NCBI GenBank assembly: GCA_035048815.1
Contig: JAUCBN010000016.1
Location: forward strand, 5,572,501-5,636,500
DNA length: 64,000 bases
Origin: Abelmoschus esculentus
Lineage: Eukaryota > Streptophyta > Magnoliopsida > Malvales > Malvaceae
Direction: 5' to 3'
Part shown: positions 38,433-50,343 of the stretch, one piece after another
How positions within the stretch are numbered: the first letter of the stretch is position 1
Layout of the letters: every line of letters starts with the position of its first letter
Position numbers and translations under genes: made by a program
Notes under the pieces: generated by a model
What the model saw: the letters and a program-made list of their open reading frames with translations, nothing else
The model's database searches: none
What the model was told of the DNA's origin: nothing

Positions 38433-40444
38433 TCTTTGATTTTTCTCGCTATCCAAACATACCCAAAGCTGCAATTTTCTTCAGAACATACACAATTGAG
38501 AAAAACTACAGAAAATTCAAGAATGTATGAAAGTGAAGGTAATTAATTTTTACAAGCTTGAAAAATGAAAGAATTTAAAGAATAGAAAGCTAAATATGAA
38601 CCCTTACTAAAACAGGAAGAACTTGAAAGAGAGGGAGAATGTTGACAGATTGGGGGTTTTGATGGCGATATCGACGGTGTTGATCTTTTCTTTCTTGTTC
38701 ATCAACGGTCGATCTTAAAGCTTGGAAAATCGATTCTTTTGAAACAGAAAAGGCTATCGCCACTCCATCCTACTTATTTTTTTAAAGTTTTGATATTGTT
38801 CAAATTTGTTTAATTCCAAACTAAATATTTTTATATAAGCGTTTTAATTAAATTTTTAATGTCAATTTAAAATCAAAATATTTATTTAAAAATATAAAAA
38901 ATCAAATAAAACATTATTTTTTATACATGAGATACTTGGATTTAGGACATATCTAGTTTACAATAAATTTTAATTATCACGTATAATGCTAACAAAACAT
39001 GTACAAGTTAAAAAGTTTTATTAAATATCTCTTTTTATTTAAAAATAAAAAGAATATATGAGATTTTAATTCATATATATTAAATGGGAGTGGAAGTAGC
39101 AAAAATGTTGAGAGCATTGATTTCAGTATTTTTGAAAACGTGAACGGTCCACGGCCTTATAACGGTCACAAATACTGTCAGAGGGGTCTAACGGTTAGAT
39201 AATTTATAAAAGACGTACAGCACTCTTTTGTAAATTAAAGTAAGCAAAGGTGTATTTTAGCTACATCGTTTTTTATTTAATTGCATTAATACCCTCAAAT
39301 TCTTTAGGAAAAATACTTATATATATATATATTAAAATCGTACCTTTTAATATAATAATTAAAAAATATTTATTTTTATTTTTTAAAAAATAAAATATTT
39401 TGAAAAATATATACAAAATAATGAAAAAAACGTACATTAGTTCAGCATGTCTGATCTTTTTCGTATTAATTTAACAAAAATAAAAAAATTAAAAAGAAAC
39501 AAAAAAATAAAGACTAGTATGTTTTTTCTAAATAATTAAAAAATATTAGGTTAATTATTTTATGCTAAATGAATATGAAACTGAGATATAATTACTTTAG
39601 ACTAAATTAATATTAGGTTAATTATTTTAATTGGAAAATTTGCTCAAACTAGTTTATCTTTTTGTTAAATTAATTAAAAGAATTTTCTGAGAATCATACA
39701 CATGACATGCTAACAATATAAACGTAAATTTTTTATTTTTAAAAAATATTTTAAATACTTAAAATAAAAAAAATATAATTTAGCATTTTTATAATTAAAC
39801 CTAATATAAAAAAAACTTTAAACCAAAAAATAATCAATTTTTTTTATTTCCCAATGTAAGAAGAGCATTTTACTTATTAAAACTATAAATATATAGTACG
39901 GAATTAATAATTTAATAAAAAAAGTATAATATTATAAACATAACAAGTGCGGATCAAGTGTCTGCTATTATAAAATTATTCCAATAAACATCATTTCCAT
40001 TAATAAAATTGATAAATAAAACTTTAATATTCTAATTAATACAAGATTGAAAGTGTTGACGTGTTATATATATTCTATAATTATAGAGGAGTAGTTTCTA
40101 ATTTTTAATATACTATTTTATTAAAATATTAACTTCTTATTTCTATTTTGAAATTCAAATAGCGAAGGGATTTGTATTAATGATTTACTAAGAATTATTA
40201 TGAATCAATGAGATTGATTTGCTGAAGCAAATACTGATATATTTAGTTAGGCGAAGAGATTTGGTTGTTACGATAAGAATATGATTTTAAAGTGCAGTAA
40301 TTGCTCGTGCATTCTAAGCAAAGTTTTCTACTTTTCCAAATAACAAAGATTTTTATTAACTTACAATTATTCCTTTTTTTAATACCCAACTGATTATTTT
40401 ATCTATTAATAATATGATGTAAAATTAATTAACGCTGCTCAAAC
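38433..40444. other. Kinesin 5' leader/promoter and AT-rich spacer
   Basis: 38433-38760 probably holds the kinesin 5' UTR and proximal promoter. From there to 40440 the sequence is extremely AT-rich with short homopolymer and (TA)n runs (for example 39319-39330). No gene or ordered repeat was recognised. Confidence 0.5.
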
Positions 40445-41035
40445 TATTTAGTCTCATTGGTTAAAGGAACGGTTGTTGTTCTTAGGGGTGATAACGAGTT
40501 AAGCCTGAGCTAGGCCCGACTCATCTCGGCTTAGAAATAGGCATATTTAGGTTTGGCTCGACTTGAAAATAATATTATTGAACCCGGCTCGGGCTCAAAG
40601 CTCGTTAAGCTCGGCTCGGTTTAGATCGAAATGGATAATTTTTTTATATTATTATGTTTTATTATTTATTTATTTGTAGTTTATTATTTATTCATTATTT
40701 GTAATTTTGTAATATTTTTAGTTAATAATATTTAATTTATTTTTAATGGATTTACTCTCAATTGTTTTATTATTTTTCTTTGATAAACAAATTATTTTTA
40801 ATGTATATATATATATTTATATATAATTATTCCGAGCCTGTTTACGAGCTTTTCGACTCGAGCTTGGGTAGGCTCGTTTAGATCCCGAGTTGAGCTCACT
40901 CGAGCCTAGCTTTGACCAAGCCAAGCCCGAGTAGCTCGCGAGTCGAACAGACTTATTATCACCCTAGTTGTTCTTGGAGGTCATTGATTTGAGCACCAAT
41001 AATGCATGTCAGCACAATGATTGAGTGATCAATAT
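40445..41035 (+). repeat. tRNA-derived SINE-like fragment, copy 2, split by a hAT-like element
   Basis: The two outer parts, 40445-40482 and 40967-41035, together match the copy at 5501-5608: ggaacggttgttgttct, then ggaggtcattgatttgag, then atgattgagtgatcaat. The hAT-like element sits exactly between them. Removing one 8-bp duplication restores continuity with copy 1, which supports both assignments. The B-box region (gatttgagcacc) is more degraded than in copy 1. Confidence 0.5.
40483..40966 (+). mobile_element. hAT-like miniature element, family A copy 2
   Basis: A 484-bp element flanked by an exact 8-bp duplication gttgttct (40475-40482 and 40967-40974). The left end reads taggggtgataac; the reverse complement of the right end reads tagggtgataata. 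It contains gctcggctcggtt, and its minus strand matches copy 1 (for example gctcgtaaacaggctcggaa against gctcgtgaacaggctcgaaa, followed in both by aataattatatata). It lacks any transposase frame. Confidence 0.8.
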
Positions 41036-42208
41036 CAAATAATTGAAAATATACTCTAAAATAGATATTACTGTAATCATGGTAATTAATTTAAAAAAAA
41101 TAATGATATTAGGATGAATCTAAAATAAACGACATATATTATTATATATTATTTTAATTTTTAAAAAAATACAAGATAATTTACATTCATATATCTTTTT
41201 AGTTTTGGTATCACTTCTTTATTGAGATCACTTTGTTAGGTCCATGTAATATTAAATTTTGATGTGGACTAAATCAAGCTCACGCTCACTAGCGGTGCGT
41301 GTGGGGACTTTTTTTAGTTACCGGACGATGGTGACAAATTCTAACCTTATTGTTTTGACGTTGGTGGAACACGTTGTTGGCCTTTATTTTTGATTTTAAC
41401 GATCGAAAATGTTTCATTTTAAGTTCGGCCGAACTGAAAAGTTTGTATCATGAGTTCGGTTTATTACGTCGTCTGTAATCAATAATCAATAAAAACATTC
41501 ATTTTATTATTAATTGTTTATGTTATTAATCTGATTTTTAAAAAATATATATTTTTAAATAAAATAGAAAAAAGTAAATATTTATTATTTTAAAAAATAA
41601 TTTTACGGATAATGATAAAATAAGTGATTTTAATTGGATGACAAAAACTGACGTGATAAGTCAAATCAACATCTTTGTCTTCCCCTTCAACAGTAACTTC
41701 GATAATAATGTGATGATCAACATTAAAAAACGTCTCTATGAACTAAATAAAAAATATCCATCAAAATATTTTTTTATTTTCTCTCAACCCATCAAACCAT
41801 CAACTACTTAAAAAAAAATATCCATTTTATTTTTTTTTATTTACCAAATAAATAATAAACACCCATTATCCCTTATCATAAGCCCATATCTAAATTTCTT
41901 AATAGGCTCTTACCATAAAAACCCAATACTCGAATTCAAAATCCAATTTGTTAAACCAAAATTTGAATTATTCTAATTGGTAAAACCTAAATGACCATAA
42001 TGCCCTTAAAACTTGTAAAACATAATTTTTATATTTCCTCCTAGCTTATTATAGGAACCAATAAATCATTATTAGCTTCAAACACTAATTTATGAAATTA
42101 AAATAAAATATTTTAAATTTTAAACATTAATTTAAAATAAAAATTTTAATTTTAAAATAAAATATTTAAAAATTTAGAGATTAATTTAAAATAAATATTA
42201 TAGTTGTA
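41036..42208. other. AT-rich spacer
   Basis: No gene or well-defined repeat is visible. The sequence is AT-rich with short A/T tracts throughout. Confidence 0.5.
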
Positions 42209-42323
42209 AGCCCAAGGATCCAATGTATTTCTGAGGCCTCTCTTGAGCCCAATTTCCACTGCGAACCCTACATCTCTATCGGTTTGTATATTTTAAACAA
42301 GTATAAAACATGGGTTAGGGTTT
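42209..42323 (+). promoter_or_regulatory. Site II and telo-box motifs upstream of the helicase gene
   Basis: Two site II type elements (TGGGCT on the minus strand) lie at 42209-42214 and 42246-42251, and a telo-box (TTAGGGTTT, reverse of AAACCCTAA) at 42315-42323, 99 bases before the ATG. Plant ribosomal-protein and ribosome-biogenesis genes often carry this pair, which suits the predicted role of the downstream gene. Use as a promoter is inference. Confidence 0.55.
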
Positions 42324-42421
42324 AAGGATTGAAGTCTCAGCACACCAATCGACCCTGGAAGAAGCTAAAACAACCTAAAGCTCCGGAAAATTTTGGCCGC
42401 TCTTAACTTGGCGCATCAGTA

Positions 42422-45400
42422 ATGGCGGTGACGGACGAGAAAATCCCTAAATCCCCCTCTCTTGAAGATAGCAAGAAGAAAAGGAAGCGAAAGCGAAACA
42501 GAGTTAGGAAATCAGAGCCCCAAAGTTTTGATAACAACTCGGATAGAGAAGGAGAGGAAGAAGCAAATGGAGATTTTGAAGAGGATGAAGCAAAAGAAGT
42601 TGAAGTTGACGCGAAAAAGAAAGAGAAGAAGAAGAAGAAGAAAAATAAGAAGGTGAAGGGTGAAGATGAAGAGGAACAAGAAGGAAAGGAAACCGATGAA
42701 GGAGAAGAAGAGAACGAAACTAACGATGAAGAGGGAGAGAAGGAAAAGGGAAAAATTCAGAGTGGGGGAAGTGGGATAATGAGCACCGAGTCATTTGAGT
42801 CCTTAGGATTGTCTGAGCAAACTTTTAAGGCTATAAATGAAATGGGTTTTCAGTATATGACTCAGGTATCCTTTTATTACCCATATTTTTGTTTCAGTTC
42901 AGTCAATAATATTGAATTCGATCGTTTAGTTTTCTACACGCTTGCTTATGTTGTAGCCTGTAGGTTTAGTTTAATTCAGAGTTTAGTGACACAGGATTGT
43001 CTAAGATGCAGAGGAATATAGTGGAAAATTTATAAAACAGACATATGAGTATCTGTTATCGTTCTCTGTAGCACTTACCCTATGCCAATGGCTCAAGAAA
43101 GAACAAGGGGTTACTAATGTTTTCCACTATGTCACTCTGTCTCTTCATAATTTTCAAGAACCCATGTTTGGTGTAGATATGAGGACGAAGATGTGATTAA
43201 TCCAAATACATTCAATCTTAGAAAAATTGTCCATACTGTGCCAAGCACATCGCCATATCCAAACATCACACACAAGCCTGGGGTAACAGAGGTCTTTTTA
43301 TATGTGTATATGCTAAGTTCCTTAATATCTCCTTTTACCCAAACGCACTTGATGGATTTTAGGTTATATATCAAGCTGTTGTTGGAATTTATATGCTACT
43401 ATGTTATTTTCATGCGGTTATTTTAAATAAGACTTGTGATCTTAAAATTGATCTGTCAAACTAAAAATTGCAGATTCAAGCCAGGTCAATTCCACCACTT
43501 ATGATTGGAAAAGATGTTCTTGGGGCTGCAAGGACGGGTTCTGGGAAAACCCTTGCTTTTTTGGTACCTGCTGTTGAGTTGTTATTTAATGTTCGATTCA
43601 CTCCTCGTAACGGAACAGGTGTTATTGTTATTTGTCCCACAAGGGAGCTTGCCATTCAGGTAAATATTTAAAACTCTTGTTCATTCTTGTTGTTATCGAT
43701 GTTATTATTTGGGTTGAAATTTGTTTTCTTTTCCTGTATTTTCCTCGGGCTTCTCATCAGAGCAATAGTAAAACTTTGCTTCACTCTTATCCCCACAACA
43801 TGTACCGAGTGTTCTGAGTGAGGGGTTCTTTTTGTCTATTATGATACTATATATCCGTTTGAGTTGAAAATCAGTTTTTGAAGCCTGAAGGAAAATAATG
43901 TGTCTAACCTACTTTTAGTTATGCAATATGGAGTTATGAACAATAAGTTGATAAATCACTTATGTGGAAGATGCTTAGAGTGAAAAGATTATGGATTTCT
44001 AACATCTGTTTCTATGGTATTGAATGCTCAGTTTTCTTAATAGCATGTACTAACTGCAACCTAATCTTATTATCTGGGAATAAAACTATTTTCTTAATAG
44101 ATATTGAGCATGGAGTTATGGGCATAAGTTGATAAATCACTTAGTTGGAAGATTATATATTTTTTAATGGCTGGTTGATGCAGGAACATTGAGTTTAGTT
44201 TAATTATTTAAAGTCTGATTTTTAAGTTAGTTTAAGTCTAGATTTTGTGTTTTTTTTCCTTTTGTTATGTGATTCACATATACAGTTAGTAAGAGTTTTG
44301 ATAGGGCTGTTAGCACTAGTTCTTATAAATACCCTACTGCATGACTCATAATTGTTTGAAGATCCTGTTCAATTATTGTCTATCTGTAATGTAATCTCCT
44401 TTGAATCTATGAAATGTAACCTTCAAAATTTCAGACTCATGCAGTAGCAAAGGATCTTCTCAAATACCACTCTCAAACCCTTGGATTAGTTATTGGTGGT
44501 TCAGCCAGAAGAGGAGAAGCTGAGCGGATTGTAAAGGGAGTAAATTTGTTAGTGGCTACTCCAGGTCGTCTTCTTGACCATCTTCAAAATACGAAGGGAT
44601 TCATTTATAAAAATCTTAAGGTAATATAAACATTTCTTAAATTCTGTAATATGTTTGATATTGTTTTCCTTTTTTTTCCTTGCTGACATTGTCTTTTTAT
44701 AGGTAATATAATTTAGATTTGTAAGCTATTTTCTTAAACTCAATTTCCTTGATTTTAATATGCTTGGTAATTTGAGGAAGTCACTTTTATGCCTAGAGGC
44801 TAGAAGTATATGGTCTCTTCTGTATGTTACTTTCTACAGACGCAACAGATAGGTGGCATAAACGGAAATCATCATACTACTTGTTCATATTTGGTTCATG
44901 AAAATCAACTAAATTGTTCTGTATATATTTCATTACACTCTGGTTGTGGTATACTTGGTTAACCCTACTGAAATTTACCTCAATCGAATGTAGTTTCACC
45001 AATGACAGATTCACTAAGGTTATTGTGTTTCTACTTTTTGTGTATAATGATCAAACTTTGATGATGTACCTAGTAAAATTTGCATTCTTGCATAATTTAA
45101 AGGATAATTGAATGAGCAAGTGGTGATCTTTGTTTAAAATATGAATCCACGATGCAATTGTTGGAAGTAGAACTTTGGTAGTTATTATGATTTGTAATTA
45201 TACATCATGTAAATTATTATTTTTTTGTGTGAAATTCTCCATCTGCAGTGTCTCATTATTGATGAAGCTGACAGGATATTGGAAGCGAATTTTGAGGAAG
45301 AAATGAAACAAATTATGAAGTATCTTCCTAAGGTGAATACCTTAGCCAATCATATTGTAGATTATTGTTTCATGGGGTATTTTATAAGTTTCAATTATGC

Positions 45401-48250
45401 CAATTAATTAATCTCTACTTTTTATGAAAATGAAATTGATGGAGTTCAAAACAGTTGTAGTAACAGTTTTATGCAATGATACTGCTTTTGAATGTTAAAT
45501 TTACTTTGTGAACTAGTACATGAACAGGGTTAAAAAGCTTAGCTTTTTCAAGAGCTAGGTCCAGTCCTCAACTTTTCTTTAAAACAGTAATGGATTATGG
45601 ATCAAAATAACGTGTAATGGTAATTTAATAATTGAATGGAATGGATAATTAATATAATGTTCTTTAATAGTTGAGTGAAAGGTGTTCGAAGTATTGCAAT
45701 TTGCAGAAGTGTAATGTATATCTGGGAGTAACAGACATTGCTCTTTTAAAAAAAATATTATTAAGCTCTGTAGCATATCTATATTTTTGGCGGCCGTTAC
45801 TGCAACCAGTAATAAATTAGTCTGAAAATGTTAGCAAGCTTTCAAACTTTGGTGCATTTCCGTACATGACAAATGATGCTAGGAGATTGTTCAGCAGAAC
45901 ACGACTTTAGACATATAAATGCCTCTTGCTTGAATTGCAGTGTCTTCATTTCTCACTCCAGTAGAAATCGCTGAGCCTTAGATATGGTAACTTCTAAGGT
46001 GTTTAAAGCTTACTAAACTCCTCTTTGATTTGCAGGAAAACAGGCAAACTGCTTTATTTTCAGCTACCCAGACTAAGAAGGTTTGTCCTTCACTCATAGT
46101 TTTACCGTTTTACCTTAAAATTTATCGGTAATCACATGTATTGTAGCTTTCCTCAGAAAATTTTTTACAAGCTTATTTTCTATTACATTGAAATATCATG
46201 ACTGTCATTTTGGAGTGTATTTTGGGGTATGTTTGTGTGACCATTTGACATTTCCTTAAATTTACAGGTTGAGGACCTTGCTCGTTTGTCATTTCAGACA
46301 ACTCCTATTTATATTGATGTAGATGATGGGAGAAAGAAGGTAGACACAGTCTGAATTTAATCTATAGATGCACTTTCAAGTGCGCTAGCCGCCTATCCTT
46401 TGACTTGACAACAAACTTTCATCATTATAGGTCACCAATGAAGGACTGCAGCAAGGCTATTGTGTTGTGCATAGTTCCAAAAGATTTATCCTTTTGTATT
46501 CATTTTTGAAGAGGAACCTGTCCAAGAAAGTGATGGTTTTTTTCTCTTCATGCAACTCAGTCAAGTTTCATGCTGAACTTCTTAGATATATTCATGTGGA
46601 TTGCCTTGATATCCATGGAAAGCAGAAGCAGCAAAAGCGAACCACTACCTTCTTTGACTTTTGCAAAGCAGAAAAGGGCATTTTGCTTTGCACTGATGTT
46701 GCTGCTCGTGGACTTGATATTCCTGCTGTGGTATGTTCATAGTTTTAATTGAGTTTCCTATGGTACCTGGTATTTGTGACTTTCTGTTTATGTTTTATGT
46801 TTGTTGTTGGAACAATGGTTTAAGCTTCACTGGTTTTCTGTTTATGTTTTATAGTTGTTTTGTTTTACTTGTGTATATGTTAATGTTGAGTACTTCAATC
46901 AATTTAAACTTGAGAAACAATCATTTTGACTGATTTTCCTTTCTATTTTCACGTGTAGGATTGGATTGTGCAGTATGATCCTCCTGATGAGCCCAAGGTG
47001 TGTGTTGTGTGTATATATATATATATATTCATGTATTTTACTGTTTTCCTATCCATGTTGTGTAAACATTTGACTTCGGAATGTTTCTTTCAGGAATATA
47101 TTCATAGGGTTGGTCGAACTGCCCGTGGTGAAGGTGCAAAAGGAAATGCTCTTCTTTTCTTGATCCCAGAGGAACTGCAATTTCTTCGCTATCTTAAGGT
47201 GCATTATTTTTGTCGAATGATTCATTTTTACTGAGTGAGAGGAAGGCAGGGGCTGGGATATAAAGCTATGTTGCTCCAACTCTTCAATTTCTCTAAGCAT
47301 CTGTATAGGTCATCTGTGTCCGATCTATATTTGGACATATGGGGATATGACTTTTCAATGACCCTATAAATCCATTAGAAATCTTCATAAAATTGAATAT
47401 ACCCATATCAAATATATTCTGTTACCCGACTGTAACACTGAATCTGATTAACACAGGGATGAGGACCTTAATATGTTTTTGCACGGGGTTGCAGTCTGAA
47501 AAACCAGACTTTTAAAAATTGCTGGCTAGCAGTGTGTTTAACTGATTCTAATTTGTTTCTTTATTCTCTATATATTTCTAATGACAGGCTGCAAAAGTCC
47601 CAGTTAAGGAATATGAATTTGATGAGAAAAAGCTGGCGAATGTGCAGTCTCATCTGGTAGCCTTTTTTCTAAGTCCCGTATAATTATCTTGATCTAATGA
47701 AGTTTGGTGGAGCTTACAGTGTTTACTTGGAATGACGCAGGAGAAATTGGTGGCGAACAACTATTATCTAAACAAGTCGGCTAAAGATGCGTATCGATCG
47801 TACATCCTAGCATACAATTCACACTCAATGAAAGATATATTTAATGTGCATCGCCTTGATCTGCAGGTACAGCCTCTCTTCCAGCATTATTAAAGTGGAG
47901 TCTACTCTATTCTTTGCATATGTTTGTGTCATGTGTTAGATTCTTGATTATTATCTAGCGATAGAATACCAAAACAATGAAATTCCTATTAGATATGGAT
48001 TTTTCTATTTAACTATGTGTATTAAGCTGATCAACAAGAAATGGAACACTGTGTTTTTGAGCAGGCTGTTGCTGCATCATTCTGTTTTTCATGCCCTCCA
48101 AAGGTTAACCTGAACATAGACAGCAATGCCTCCAAGTTTAGAAAGAAAATTCGCAAAGTTGAAGGAGGATCACGGAACAATTTCAGTGAAAGCAACCCGT
48201 ACGGGAGGCAGAAAAGCGAAGAGGATAATCGGCAATTTGTAAGGTATTAG
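42422..48250 (+). CDS. DEAD-box RNA helicase, Has1/DDX18 type (RH51/RH27-like)
   Basis: A nucleolar RNA helicase expected to act in 60S/40S ribosome assembly like yeast Has1. Twelve exons keep phase: 42422-42865, 43474-43659, 44435-44620, 45249-45332, 46036-46080, 46268-46339, 46431-46730, 46959-46997, 47094-47198, 47588-47656, 47741-47866 and 48065-48250. The N-terminus (about 115 residues) is Lys/Glu-rich with nuclear-localisation-like KKRKRKRNRVRK. Then come the Q-motif region ESFESLGLSEQTFKAINEMG, motif I AARTGSGKT, PTRELA, GGSARRGEAERI, TPGR, DEAD (IIDEAD), SATQ, the helicase C block with CTDVAARGLDIP, and HRVGRTAR. The C-terminus has KDAYRSYILAYNSHSMKDIF, the DUF4217-type extension, and a basic tail ending QFVRY. 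All motifs are intact. The Arabidopsis counterparts RH51 and RH27 cannot be separated here. Confidence 0.95.
47265..47460 (+). repeat. Dispersed repeat fragment in helicase intron 9
   Basis: Begins gctatgttgctcc and continues with catctgtgtccgatc and ggggatatgacttttcaatg. Phrases and order resemble the reverse complement of 37085-37235. Element class not identified. Confidence 0.35.
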
Positions 48251-50343
48251 CCAAGGTATGATTCAGAGGCTCCATACGCAGGTTATTAGCACAAGCTGTG
48301 TCAACAATTTTGAATCTGTTCCCTTTTCCCCTTGAAAGGAAGTCTTAAGTTGAACATGACTTATAAGATTCTTGGTTTGATGATGAATCCCTGTTTACTT
48401 TGACTTGTTGTATGCCATTATTAAGTTCATCTCATAGTGAAACTTGTACTGTTGCTCAGCAGGCAGCAACCAGCTGAAGTTTAGTTTTTGGTTTTATATT
48501 GCAAGCTTTGCCTGAACTATACGTTTTCCTAATTCAGGTTGAACCAAAATTGATAATTTTTTGTTTGATCCAAAGTTCGTATTGGAATTTAATTTCAATT
48601 ATTTTAATATTTTTGTAACATTGTTTATAAAACACGACATTATTTGATTTTATGGAAAAAATGAATAACAATATATAAATATGGTTAAAATGTAAATAAA
48701 TATAACTTCCGTATCAAACATAACATTTTTATATTTTGTTTGGATGAAAATAAAATCACACTTGTCTATTGTTTCGTGTTTTTTTTATTAATTAGTGTTA
48801 TACCAATATTTTAAAGACAACTGTCAAAAGGTTTAAACATACACAAAGAGGTGAAGCAAATGAGAATTCATAATCATTTTGATTAGTGGATCTTTTCTTG
48901 CATTTGGAAATTAGGGAAAATCACACCAAATATCATCAAATTATTGTCACAGACTTTTTTTGGTCACAACACTTTTCATTGGTCCAATTTTAACACTGAA
49001 CTTTAATTTTATGCTCAATTATACCATCGGTTGTTAAAAACTAAACAATGTGATGGCGCATACACCCTTTGCAACAAAACAACTTTTGGGTTAGTAGTTC
49101 GGGGCGTGAATTCAAGTTATTGCTATTTTGATTTAGGGAAAAAATTGAAAGATTTTGAAACTTTGAAGCTTAAATTAAGGAAATTGGTGACCGTTTTGTA
49201 AATGTTAAAAACTTGGGTGCGAAAAGTGTAAAGTTTTGATAAGTATAAGACAACTTGTGTCCTTTACCCATTGAATATTGGGAGACACTAAATTTGAGCG
49301 TTTATTGGTGAGCGTTTAATTTGTCGTCTCAAATTATTTATTGTTTTTATTTTTGTCATCGTAGTTTCTATTTAGTATGGTGAAGCTTGAAAAATTATAA
49401 GTTACAAGTATTATTTTATACCATAAATCAAACCAGTGGCAGATTCAGAAATTTATTTGAGGGTGAACACATATAAAATTTCAAAATCTCAGGACGGGTA
49501 CAATTTAAATATTAAAAAAAATAACTGTATAATTTAAACATTTATTTTTAAGTTGAGCCTTTTAATTATGTTACATAAAAAACTTAATAGTTGAGGAAAG
49601 TTCGAATATTAATTTGGGAGAAGTAAAAGTACTAATTTTAAAGAAAACGAAGTCCAAGAGCCAATTTAGTAATAATGTTTTTTTCCTCTCCTATTCCTAA
49701 ATCAACGCTTTACAGGGGAAATGACGAAAATTTAAACGGAGGGATCAATTTGATGAATACAAATTGTATAAGGATTAGTTTGCTTTTATTCAGTCTAGGG
49801 CCAAAATGCAATCTGCCTTTTGAAGAGGGGCATCTAGAGTAGTTTTACTCAAATTTGTTTCATGTTCTGAAGGTTTTTCTTTTTTCTTTTTAATCCACAT
49901 CCATATAGTGACAGCAATTTAAAAGGAAAAGAAAAGCAATCTGAGTATAAATTTAAAGAAATTATATCATGGGTCTCTTACGTCATTTATGAGATTAATC
50001 AATTAAATATATTTATTTAATTAAATTTTTATTCACTTAGTAAAAGTTATTTTTAAATTTAATTTAATAAAAATTTATAAAGATTCACTTAATAAAAAAA
50101 TAAAATAAAAAAAATAATTAAATGAATGCATTTGATTGATTAGTCCCATAAATAACATGACGAGAATTACTAATAATATATATATATATATTTTAAATTT
50201 AGGTGCAAATTTTTTATTAAAAATATATAAAATCCTGGAAACATAAAACATTATTTCCCTCAATTGAATAACAAATGTCAATCCAGCCAAAGAATAGTAC
50301 CTAAAAGAAGCTTATGTTTGGATCACTGGAAATTTAGTCCAAC
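48251..50343. other. Spacer between helicase and PRUNE-like genes
   Basis: 48251-48540 is likely the helicase 3' UTR. 48900-49290 has imperfect inverted ends (gggaaaatcacacc against gggtaaaggacacaa in reverse), suggesting a possible MITE, but no target duplication was found. 49432-49560 is a second copy of the dispersed repeat noted at 36370-36565. The rest to 50343 is AT-rich, with a (TA)n run at 50177-50190, and the last part is probably the 3' UTR of the next gene on the minus strand. Confidence 0.45.

Noticed and set aside
48900..49290. Possible Mutator-type MITE after the helicase gene
   Set aside because: The ends (gggaaaatcacacc and reverse gggtaaaggacacaa) match only in part and no 9-bp duplication was found. 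Mentioned in the spacer but not called.
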